Below, one piece after another: positions 43,306-51,993 of a stretch of 64,000 bases of DNA. Position 1 is the first letter of the stretch, and the number at the start of each line of letters is the position of its first letter. Source of the DNA: Nitrospirota bacterium (lineage in GTDB: Bacteria > Nitrospirota > Thermodesulfovibrionia > Thermodesulfovibrionales > UBA9159); assembly GCA_021790195.1 (NCBI GenBank), contig JAJYIF010000013.1, forward strand, positions 1-64,000, written 5' to 3'. The position numbers were made by a program, and so were the translations under genes. The notes under the pieces were generated by a model. It was not told the DNA's origin. It was given only the letters and a program-made list of their open reading frames with translations, and did not search any database.

Positions 43306-44484
43306 TTACTCCTTTCCGTGATATTCCAGAGGCAATCGGACCTCAAATTCGGTCCCTTTCCCGAACCTGCTCGAAACAGAGATCGAGCCGCCAAGCATCT
43401 TCACTAAGTTCTGTGTGATATTCAATCCAAGTCCCGTCCCCTCATGCCTCCTAGTCAGAGGATCTTCAAGCTGGCTGAATGCCACGAACAATTTCTCCAG
43501 GTCCTGTTCCTTTATTCCAATCCCTGTATCTTTAACAGCAATTACTGCTTTGTCCCCTTGGACGGCGGCCGACACAATTATCCTGCCCTTTTCCGTGAAC
43601 TTTGCGGCGTTACTAAGGAGGTTTGTCAATATTTGCCTCACCTTGATCGGGTCGGACGCCATAAGTACGGACTCATCGCGCAAGACTACTTCGACCCTTA
43701 CAGGCTTATTTCCAATGAGAACACGGGTGGTTTCAGCGGACTCGCCAAGGATTGCGCCAAGGTTGAACCGTTCCACAATCACCTCCATCTTACCGGCCTC
43801 GATCTTTGAGAGGTCGAGGATGTTCGTGACAATGGCCCTCAGGTTGGTGGCGCTTGACATGAGGATGGCAAGACGGTCCTTGAGCTGATCCATATATCCT
43901 TTCTCGCATGCCATTTGTATGAGCTCTGAAAGCCCGATTATCGCGTTCACCGGCGATCTCAGCTCATGGGTCACATGCGATATGAACTGTGACTTCAGTC
44001 CGCTCATCCTTTCAAGCTCCTTGGCCTTTGCGTTTACGATCTCCTTTTGGAGGATGCTGTTTGCGAGCGCTGTGCTCTGCTGAACGACCATCTGTTTTAC
44101 GGAAAGCAATCCGGCGTAAACACCCGAATCATCGGCCACAACGATATCGTCATAGATGTCCTGTGGAGGGCGGGACAATGCCTGGTCTATGGCTACGTCA
44201 AGGCGTTCGCCTTCGTGTACGATAAGCGGCTTAGTGTCGGCTATGGTAATAATCGGCTTCCTCCCATAGAGCTCGAAGCCATATCTTCTAAACACGGTCA
44301 TGAAGAACTTCGGCCTCGTAACAAGTCCAACAGGGGTTTTGTCTTCCACGAGAGCCAGGGCATCAAGCTCGGTAGTTTTAAAAAACCTATCTGCCACATC
44401 TCTCACGGCAATGTCCGGTTGCGTATACTCATGTGATGCGACCAGTTTGCCTATGCGCGGAGATTCATCAGTAAGAGAAACCAT
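43306..44484 (-). CDS. Hybrid-less histidine kinase with N-terminal CBS-like sensor
   Basis: 392 residues, no membrane segment. The N-terminal region (about 15-165) looks like two CBS-type repeats ('DIAVRDVADRFFKTTELDAL', 'VVADDSGVYAGLLSVKQMV'). A coiled coil leads to HisKA with 'FISHVTHELRSPVNAIIG' (phospho-His). The ATPase boxes are 'ILTNLLSNAAKF', 'VKDTGIGIKEQ' and 'GTGLGLNITQNLV'. A soluble sensor, perhaps of a nucleotide. It lies between the EAL gene and the receiver gene. Confidence 0.87.
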   Translation of the reverse strand: MVSLTDESPRIGKLVASHEYTQPDIAVRDVADRFFKTTELDALALVEDKTPVGLVTRPKFFMTVFRRYGFELYGRKPIITIADTKPLIVHEGERLDVAIDQALSRPPQDIYDDIVVADDSGVYAGLLSVKQMVVQQSTALANSILQKEIVNAKAKELERMSGLKSQFISHVTHELRSPVNAIIGLSELIQMACEKGYMDQLKDRLAILMSSATNLRAIVTNILDLSKIEAGKMEVIVERFNLGAILGESAETTRVLIGNKPVRVEVVLRDESVLMASDPIKVRQILTNLLSNAAKFTEKGRIIVSAAVQGDKAVIAVKDTGIGIKEQDLEKLFVAFSQLEDPLTRRHEGTGLGLNITQNLVKMLGGSISVSSRFGKGTEFEVRLPLEYHGKE

Positions 44485-44510
44485 GCCTTCCTCCCTCCTT
44501 CCCGCAGGAA

Positions 44511-45470
44511 TTACCGATTTACTTCTTGATAAGTTGACAGGCCCTCAGCCTCAATCTTGTCATTCCGGCCCGTCCGGAATCTTTCCTGTTGTTCAGAAGG
44601 ATTCCCAATGCGCGTCGCTTGCGGAAATGACAAATGAGGGCCGTTACAATTGGCTCGGCTAATATCGCTGACATCGGCGGGAAAGAGCGCATGCGCCGGG
44701 GAAGGGTCCGGGGCAGGTTTGTGCAGATAGTAACCTTGAAGTAAATCTGCGCCGATAACGAGTACGCGTCCGCATTCCTCTTTTGTCTCCACCCCCTCGA
44801 CAACGACCTTTATTCCCAGCGTCCGGCAGACTGTTGCAATTAAGGTCACGAGGTTGAGCTTTATCGCCGACCTGTCGATTCCATGAACAAAATGTCTGTC
44901 TATCTTGACGAAGTCCGGCTCGATAATGGACAGCATTTTCAGACCGCAGTAGCCGGCTCCGAAATCGTCAATGGCTATCTTATATCCCTGGTCACGATAA
45001 TGACTGATGGTCTGATTGAACAGATCGTAGTTTTCTATAACGGATTCCTCAGTGATTTCGAGTATGATGTTCTCCTTTGGAATGCCGTATTCTTCCGCGA
45101 GCTCACCGGTTATCCCGACTCTGTGGGCCGGGTCCATAAGAGTCTCGGGACAGACATTAAGAAACAGAAAGGCGCCGTTCCGGGTCAGACCGAGCATTGA
45201 TGCCTTCATGATGGCGTTTTCGCGGCACTTCACGTCAAGCGAAGATACGAGGCCTTCCCTCTTTGCATATTTGAACAGGGCGGCAATATCGATACCGTTG
45301 CCCTTTTCAAACCTTGACAGTGCCTCATATCCATAGACTGCGCCGTCCGTTGCAGAATAGATCGGCTGATAATGGACCCCAATCTCTTGTGCGTCGAGGT
45401 GTTCGAATATTGTCGATCTGCCAACCGTGAGGTCGTTAAATGTCTTTGTCGTGCCCATCATAACCTCCAT
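44511..45470 (-). CDS. EAL-domain cyclic-di-GMP phosphodiesterase
   Basis: 319 residues with a stand-alone EAL domain. Active-site residues are kept: 'YGYEALSRF' (EAL), 'FLNVCPETL' (Asn), 'LEITEES' (Glu), 'AIDDFGAGY' (Asp-Asp), 'VKIDRHFV' (Lys), 'VVEGVET' (Glu) and 'LLQGYYL' (Gln). It should hydrolyse c-di-GMP. The last 40 or so residues come from an inserted palindromic repeat and are probably not functional. It lies between the glycosyltransferase and the kinase and probably ties c-di-GMP to the cluster. Confidence 0.88.
   Translation of the reverse strand: MEVMMGTTKTFNDLTVGRSTIFEHLDAQEIGVHYQPIYSATDGAVYGYEALSRFEKGNGIDIAALFKYAKREGLVSSLDVKCRENAIMKASMLGLTRNGAFLFLNVCPETLMDPAHRVGITGELAEEYGIPKENIILEITEESVIENYDLFNQTISHYRDQGYKIAIDDFGAGYCGLKMLSIIEPDFVKIDRHFVHGIDRSAIKLNLVTLIATVCRTLGIKVVVEGVETKEECGRVLVIGADLLQGYYLHKPAPDPSPAHALFPADVSDISRANCNGPHLSFPQATRIGNPSEQQERFRTGRNDKIEAEGLSTYQEVNR
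44557..44633. repeat. Palindromic repeat inserted in the 3' end of the EAL gene
   Basis: Ends TTGTCATTCCGG and GCGGAAATGACAA are inverted copies, with TCCGGAATC/GGATTCCC inside. The same motif occurs at 32441-32467. It supplies the C-terminal tail of the EAL protein. Confidence 0.5.
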
Positions 45471-45476
45471 AAAAAC

Positions 45477-46712
45477 TTATAAATGTTGGTATTGCCTTAC
45501 GCCATTTCTTGTTTTGATTGCATCTGCGACCTTGCAGCGCCACGCACAAAGACTGTCCCCATGATACGGCGAGAGCACAGAATCCTTGCCGATAAGATAT
45601 CTGTTGCCCCTCCAGACGACCGTGTTGCTCATTAGCGGGACGAACCACATCAGGCCGATCATGAGGTCTTTGACAGGCGCAAGGAAATAGAGGAAGGGAT
45701 TCAGGTCTGAAGCGACCCGCCTCCCGACATAGTAATCTCCGCTGATTTTCAGAAGACAAACAAGCAATGCAAAGGACACAGTAAGCTTTGACGGCTCCCA
45801 GAGGACTATCGGCAGCGACGACATAAAGACAGCGTTGCCAAGTAATTCTGAAAGATACTTCAGCCCCCCGATTTTCCATCTCAACTTGCCCCATCTCGTA
45901 TGTCTGTTGATAAATTTCCGGAGCCCCCAATAGTGGTTCACATTCTCGATTATGTGGCTTGACAGGACCACCTTTTTGCCGTGTTCATGCATTAATTTCC
46001 CGATCATGTAATCTTCCGCCAGCACGTCCTTGAAGGCCTTTAAACCGCCGATGGCCTCCAAGTCGTCCTGCCGCATAAGCATCGACTTACCTACAACACA
46101 GGGCATTTTCAGGAATTTGTCGAGGAAACAGACGCTGCTTATGACAAAGGAGTTCATGTGGAGGTTCTCAAAGACAGAGCCGATCGATCTTCCGCCGGTC
46201 CCTCTGATAAGATTGCTGACGAGACCGACCCCCGGAGCGCTCATAGGCGCGGCAATGTCTCTGAGGTAATTTCTGTCGACCATGACGTTGCTGTCGCTGA
46301 TGAGTATGTGCTGATACTTTGCGATCTTATAGGCAGGGATCAAGTTGTTGACCTTCGGGTTCAGTCCTTCGTCGCATCGTTCGACAACAATAGAGATATC
46401 TTTATCGGGATATTTTTCTTTTATTTTTCGGGCCACCTTGTACGCCTGATCATTGTGGTCCTGAAGCGGGAAGATGATCTCGTATTCGGGGTATTCCTGA
46501 TTACAGAAGCTTTCGAGATTGTCAAACAGATTGTCATCCAGCCCCTTCAGGGGTTTGAGAATAGAAATAGTGGGAAAGAATCGGGGAAGGGCGTTCCCTT
46601 CCCCGGAGTTGAGGGGGGAGGTAGATGTATAAGAACAGACCGCCAATATCTGAAGTCCATATCCGGCAAGTCCGAGAATCGTTATGACCGCAAATATCCA
46701 GAATATCTCCAT
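45477..46712 (-). CDS. GT21-like (HpnI/ceramide glucosyltransferase type) glycosyltransferase
   Basis: 411 residues. An N-terminal membrane helix is followed by a GT-A domain: 'ISILKPLKGLDDNLFDNL' (D1 region), 'HILISDSNVMVD' (D2), 'LAEDYMIG' (D3) and 'RHTRWGKLR' (the (Q/R)xxRW motif). More membrane helices come at the C terminus. This order is typical of GT21 enzymes that glycosylate ceramide or hopanoid lipids. No hopanoid gene is visible, so the lipid acceptor is open. It is linked to PHP and GH1 genes on the same strand. Confidence 0.85.
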   Translation of the reverse strand: MEIFWIFAVITILGLAGYGLQILAVCSYTSTSPLNSGEGNALPRFFPTISILKPLKGLDDNLFDNLESFCNQEYPEYEIIFPLQDHNDQAYKVARKIKEKYPDKDISIVVERCDEGLNPKVNNLIPAYKIAKYQHILISDSNVMVDRNYLRDIAAPMSAPGVGLVSNLIRGTGGRSIGSVFENLHMNSFVISSVCFLDKFLKMPCVVGKSMLMRQDDLEAIGGLKAFKDVLAEDYMIGKLMHEHGKKVVLSSHIIENVNHYWGLRKFINRHTRWGKLRWKIGGLKYLSELLGNAVFMSSLPIVLWEPSKLTVSFALLVCLLKISGDYYVGRRVASDLNPFLYFLAPVKDLMIGLMWFVPLMSNTVVWRGNRYLIGKDSVLSPYHGDSLCAWRCKVADAIKTRNGVRQYQHL

Positions 46713-46722
46713 ACGTTTCCTC

Positions 46723-47412
46723 CTAATTTCTGAACAGGGTTATCGCAACCCCTTTGTTATGCCTGATACACTGCTTTATCGAATCGATATCCTTTTCACA
46801 GTTGAGGAGTGTTTTCCAGGAATACAGGTGTCTGGTCTTGTGAAAATCGCTGTTTGCGATATAAGGATATTTCTTCAGGCTTATTACATTGAAGACATCG
46901 TCCCTGTTGGCAATCTCCCATGCGTCGATGTGCCTGGCGTACTTGTCTCTGTTGTTCCAGAGGAACAATGTGTTGCGGCTCATGTCGGACATCTGGTGGG
47001 GGTGACATGCGACGATCAGGGCGCCCTGCTCCTTTGCCGCAAGGAATATCTTCTCATAAGTCCAGGAGGCAGGTATGAATTCCTTTATATCGAGAAGCAG
47101 TATATGTGCGGATTTGTCGGAAGAGAGATGGTTCTTGCTTATCTCGACTCCTGGAACGACAAGCATACCGTATTTGTGCATGGCCCTTTCGCCCTCTTCC
47201 CTGACACGAGAAATATATTCATCGAAATTATCCTCTCTGACGGAGAATCTGAACCTGCGGGCGAGTCTTCCGATGGTATTGTCTCCGTTTACGACGTGGT
47301 CCGTTATGGCTATGACATCAAAACCGGCCTGCCCGTAGAGATCAACGGTTCTTCTCAGCTCTACCGAGCCATCGGAGTATTTGGTATGAATATGGAAGTC
47401 GCACAGCAGCAT
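46723..47412 (-). CDS. PHP-domain phosphoesterase
   Basis: 229 residues with a complete PHP metal site: 'CDFHIHTKYSDGS' (H7, H9), 'VIAITDHVVNG', 'VVPGVEIS' (Glu), 'IVACHPHQ' and 'IANSDFHKTRH'. This is a stand-alone metal-dependent phosphoesterase. Substrate unknown; co-location with a glycosyltransferase and beta-glucosidase suggests a sugar-phosphate or lipid-linked intermediate. 11 nt before the glycosyltransferase. Confidence 0.85.
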   Translation of the reverse strand: MLLCDFHIHTKYSDGSVELRRTVDLYGQAGFDVIAITDHVVNGDNTIGRLARRFRFSVREDNFDEYISRVREEGERAMHKYGMLVVPGVEISKNHLSSDKSAHILLLDIKEFIPASWTYEKIFLAAKEQGALIVACHPHQMSDMSRNTLFLWNNRDKYARHIDAWEIANRDDVFNVISLKKYPYIANSDFHKTRHLYSWKTLLNCEKDIDSIKQCIRHNKGVAITLFRN

Positions 47413-47477
47413 TACCCGTTATCTTAATGCCGTTCGGTTACAGGAGTATTAATGGAAGATGAAGCTTCTGTTAAGAA

Positions 47478-48722
47478 TCAGGACCGGCTTCTGATGAGAT
47501 AAGAATAGTATGCCGCGGCATTGGTGGGTCTTCTCTTCAGGGTATTGAAATCGACCCTGTAAAGTCCGAATCTCGCGTCGAGACCCTGAAGCCACTCATA
47601 GTTATCGATGAGGGACCAGTAGAAATAGCCCCTGACGTCGATGCCCTTTTCAAGGCTCCGTTCAAGGGCGTCCACATGCCTCTTCATAAACTTTATCTTC
47701 TTCTGATCGTCTCTCGTGGCGATGCCGTTCTCCGTAATTATAAGAGGGACCTTGAGTCTTGACGCATAGCGCAGGACCTTCTCCAATCCATAAGGATGCA
47801 CCTCCCATCCCATGTCGGTCAGCCCGTATCCGCCGATGTCCCTGTGTCTGAGCTCAAGCCCCATCTTCTTAAACGGGTTGAACCTTATGTGGATCCTCGT
47901 GTAATAATTGACACCGAAGAAATCAAGCTTGTCTTTTATAGGGACGTCGATTCCAAGTGCTTTCCTGAATGGAAATTTGATGGTGAGCTTGCCCGTCAGA
48001 AAGGCGTTGAGCAGCGAATGGTTATAGAAATGCTTTGCGACTCTTGAAAGGAGCCGGTCCATAGGGTTCCATCTCTTCCATGGCGCAAGAGCCGCCATGT
48101 TATGGGCCACGCTCACCATAGCATCTGGGTATCTCTCGTGAATCTTCTCGTAGGCCATCGAATGGCACGTAAGAATATTTCTTAACGCCTTTATCGCCAG
48201 GTCCGCGTTTCTTAACCCGGGCGGCATGCAACCTTCAAGGTAACCGCCTAGCAGGAGCACATATGGCTCATTGAAGGTGATCCAGTAGCGCACGCCTTTA
48301 AGTTCCGTCAGAATCTTTTCAATATACCTCATGAAGTGTTCGATTGACGCCTCTTCGTGCCACGGATATTTCTTTATGAACCACAGGGGATGTGTGAAAT
48401 GATGCAGAGTGACCACAGGCTGGATATGGTTGTCGAGGAGTATGTCGATGATCTCCTGATAATGGGACAAGGCCGAATGCTCCCAAACGTTCTGTCTCGG
48501 TTGTATCCTGCTCCACTCCAGAGAAAATCGGTAAGCATTGACCCCGAGTTCCTTCAGCAGGGCCAGGTCTTCCTTATAAAGAGTGTAGTGACTCGTCACC
48601 TCCGGTTTTTCGCTGAGTATCGCGTCCCAGGATGTCCAGTCGGCATATGGGGACCCCTCAAGCTGAAAGGCCGAAGTTGCAACACCCCAGAGAAAATCGT
48701 CCGGAAAGATTAGCGACGGCAT
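47478..48722 (-). CDS. GH1 beta-glucosidase-like enzyme
   Basis: 414 residues. Family 1 catalytic residues: acid/base Glu in 'WITFNEPYV' (E152) and nucleophile Glu in 'PLIITENGIA' (E331); the N-terminal 'FLWGVATSAFQLEG' is the GH1 signature. No signal peptide, so it acts in the cytoplasm on a beta-glycoside, possibly from the glycolipid made by its neighbours. First gene of the minus-strand cluster; it is slightly short for GH1, typically about 450. Confidence 0.88.
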   Translation of the reverse strand: MPSLIFPDDFLWGVATSAFQLEGSPYADWTSWDAILSEKPEVTSHYTLYKEDLALLKELGVNAYRFSLEWSRIQPRQNVWEHSALSHYQEIIDILLDNHIQPVVTLHHFTHPLWFIKKYPWHEEASIEHFMRYIEKILTELKGVRYWITFNEPYVLLLGGYLEGCMPPGLRNADLAIKALRNILTCHSMAYEKIHERYPDAMVSVAHNMAALAPWKRWNPMDRLLSRVAKHFYNHSLLNAFLTGKLTIKFPFRKALGIDVPIKDKLDFFGVNYYTRIHIRFNPFKKMGLELRHRDIGGYGLTDMGWEVHPYGLEKVLRYASRLKVPLIITENGIATRDDQKKIKFMKRHVDALERSLEKGIDVRGYFYWSLIDNYEWLQGLDARFGLYRVDFNTLKRRPTNAAAYYSYLIRSRS

Positions 48723-48875
48723 AATAGGATTTTTCTTCCTTTCATCCTAATCATTGCATATACAAGTTTACCGCAGTATTAAGCGAGTATTAAGTCTCCG
48801 TTACAAAGGGGATGAATTTAGCGGGCCGCCGGAAAAAGGCGGGCGGCATATCTGATGCATCTGAGGCGCCCCGGT

Positions 48876-48904
48876 TTGACAATGCGACAGTGTTGCATTA
48901 AGAT
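48876..48904 (+). promoter_or_regulatory. fur/zur-znu promoter with embedded Fur-type operator
   Basis: TTGACA (48876-48881), spacer 17, TAAGAT (48899-48904). A 19-nt near-perfect palindrome, AATGCGACA-G-TGTTGCATT (48881-48899, one mismatch), fills the spacer, the ideal place for autorepression by the Fur-family protein. The ATG at 48910 follows the -10 by 5 nt. Confidence 0.7.
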
Positions 48905-48909
48905 ATGAC

Positions 48910-49340
48910 ATGGAAGACGGAAGACAGATCCTGAGCAAACTCAAGGGCAAAGGACACCGCATCACTAAGGCCCGCTCGGCGATAATAGACCTTTTGCTGC
49001 AGGACAGGAAGCCCCTGACCGCCCCCGCAATTTGCGCTTTATTGAGCAGCCGGGGTCTTGCTCTAAACCGTGCCACAGTATATCGCGAGCTGATTTTCCT
49101 GAGGGCAAACGATATTGTCCGGCAGGTGAAATTTGCGGGCAAGGCGACTCATTATGAGATCAATTCCGGACACCACCATCATCTCGTCTGCATGAAATGC
49201 AACTCGGTAAAAGACGTGGTGCTCGGGAAGCACCTGGAGCATCACGAACGTCAGATATACGAGAAGGAAAAATTCAAGGTGGTTTCTCATTCCCTCGAAT
49301 TCTACGGCCTTTGCAGAAATTGTTACAGAGGGTCGGCGAC

Positions 49341-49344
<4 letters not shown>
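48910..49344 (+). CDS. Fur-family regulator, probably Zur
   Basis: 144 residues. Winged helix 'KARSAIIDLLLQDRKPLTA' and 'LNRATVYRELIFL'; metal ligands 'GHHHHLVCMKCNSV' and a second CxxC 'LCRNCY' that holds structural zinc. As the first gene before znuCBA it is most likely Zur (zinc). Fur and PerR are alternatives. The -10 lies 5 nt before the ATG, so the mRNA would be leaderless; no Shine-Dalgarno is seen. Confidence 0.87.
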
Positions 49345-50101
<757 letters not shown>

Positions 50102-50105
<4 letters not shown>

Positions 50106-50908
50106 GCATACTCTATTATCTCAACTACTCCTTTATCCAAAGGGCGTATCTCGCGGGGTCGTTTGTGGCCGCTCTCTGTGCGATGCTCGGGCTTTTCCTC
50201 GTGCTAAGAAGACTGTCCTTGATAGGCGACGGCCTTTCTCATGTCAGCTTCGGTGCCATTGCGCTCGGGCTTTTTTTCGGAGTCTATCCCTTTTATGTCG
50301 CGGTCCCGTCGGTGCTGATCGCCTCTTATTTCATCTTAAAACTGACCGAAAAGGCGAAGATGTACGGGGATGCGGCCATCGGGATTGTTTCAGCTCTCAG
50401 CATAGCCGGGGGGGTGATCCTTGCGAGTCTGTCGAGAGGGTTCAATGTAGATCTCTTCAGCTACCTGTTCGGCAATATCCTGGTTATCAGCGACCAGGAA
50501 GTATACTTGTCCATCGGCCTGTCTTTGTCTGTCCTGCTGGTCATCCTTTTGCTTTATGGCGACCTGTTCTCGGCCACCTTCGACGAAGAATATGCCAGGG
50601 TCAGCGGCATTAAGACGGCGCGCCTGCATCTCGTACTGACTTCTCTAACGGCAGTAACGGTTGTGCTCGCGATCAAAGTGGTCGGGATCATGCTGGTGTC
50701 GGCGCTGCTGATATTGCCGGCGGTTTCGGCATTGCAGATGGCGCGGAGTTTCAGGACCGCGATGCTGATAGCAGTCGCCTCCTCCGTTATCTCTGTGCTC
50801 GTCGGTATCACACTCTCTTTTTCCCTCAATCTGCCTGCCGGGGCTACCATAGTTATGATCAACGGAGTGATTTTTCTCGCGGCCCTGATTTTCAAAAGGC
50901 TGCGGTGA
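50102..50908 (+). CDS. znuB: Zinc ABC transporter permease
   Basis: 268 residues, eight or nine membrane helices, family 3 permease. 'LVLRRLSLIGDGLSHVSFG' and 'VVGIMLVSALLILPA' are diagnostic. It pairs with ZnuC and the lipoprotein ZnuA. ATGA overlap with znuC; its stop lies 11 nt before znuA. Confidence 0.92.
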
Positions 50909-50919
50909 GGGGAGACAAA

Positions 50920-51864
50920 ATGATAATAAAAGCGGTCGTCAGGGTTGCAGCGGCGGTCATCTGTTTGGCTGTGCTGGCATTATCGGTTTCTTGTAAGCCT
51001 GCCGCCAAGTCTTCCCCCGGCGGACACCGTAAGATCAAGGTGGTCACCACTCTTTTCCCGTTGTACGATATGGCAAGACATATAGGGGGCGACAAGGCCG
51101 AGGTCTCGCTGCTGCTGCCTCCGGGCGTCGAGCCCCATTCCTTCGAGCCCAATCCGAGCGATGTTGTCAGAATCAACGAAGCCGACATCTTCATCTATAC
51201 CGGCAAGTTCATGGAGCCCTGGGCCGCGAGTGTCATCAAAGGCGCAGCAGACAAGAAGCTCATCGTGGTGGATGCGAGCCTGGGGACAAGAATCATCTCA
51301 ATCGTATTTCATGACAAGGACGAGCCCGCCGGCGCGCCGGACCCGCACATATGGCTGGATTTCGACAACGCGAAGACCATGGTCCGGAATATCGAGCGGG
51401 CGTTCGAGGCCAGTGACAGAGAGGACAAGGATTTCTTTGCAAAGAATGCAGAGGAGTATGACCGCAGGCTGACCGAATTGGACACGGCTTATAGAGGCAC
51501 TCTTTCTACCTGCAAGAAGAAGGAGATCGTCTATGCGGGACATTACGCCTTCGGCTATCTGGCCGGCCGCTATGGTTTGAAATACGTTGCCGCCCAGGGC
51601 GTTTCTCCGGATTCGGAGCCTACCGCCGAAGACCTGATCAAACTTGTGAATCAGATCAAGAAGAACCATATCCGGTATGTCTTCTATGAAGAATTGACCA
51701 GCCCCAAGATTGCCGAGACCCTTGCCGCCGAGACAGGCGCCAAAATGCTGCTTCTTAGCGCCGCTCATAATCTTACAAGGGACCAGTTTGAAGGGGGCAT
51801 CACTTTTTTTGATGTCCTAGAGCGCGATCTCGAAAACCTGAGGACCGGTCTCGAATGTAAGTAG
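50920..51864 (+). CDS. znuA: Zinc-binding ABC transporter lipoprotein
   Basis: 314 residues from ATG 50920 (GGGGAG ahead); GTG 50905 is also possible. Lipobox 'LSVSC' follows the signal. Metal ligands: His in 'GVEPHSFEP', His in 'PDPHIWLDF', His in 'YAGHYAFGYL' and an acidic residue near the end. The His-rich loop of E. coli ZnuA is reduced to a short 'FHDKDEPAG'. It captures zinc in the periplasm for ZnuB. Confidence 0.9.
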   Translation: MIIKAVVRVAAAVICLAVLALSVSCKPAAKSSPGGHRKIKVVTTLFPLYDMARHIGGDKAEVSLLLPPGVEPHSFEPNPSDVVRINEADIFIYTGKFMEPWAASVIKGAADKKLIVVDASLGTRIISIVFHDKDEPAGAPDPHIWLDFDNAKTMVRNIERAFEASDREDKDFFAKNAEEYDRRLTELDTAYRGTLSTCKKKEIVYAGHYAFGYLAGRYGLKYVAAQGVSPDSEPTAEDLIKLVNQIKKNHIRYVFYEELTSPKIAETLAAETGAKMLLLSAAHNLTRDQFEGGITFFDVLERDLENLRTGLECK

Positions 51865-51993
51865 TCCTTACTCCGGACCCGTTTGGTCTCACCGGTTTTG
51901 CCGTTGTTGACGGCCGAAGATGCATAAACGCGCAGCTTATTGATATAATTAGATAAAATCTCGTCAAAAGGATCGGAGGCGGGGAACGGCTTT

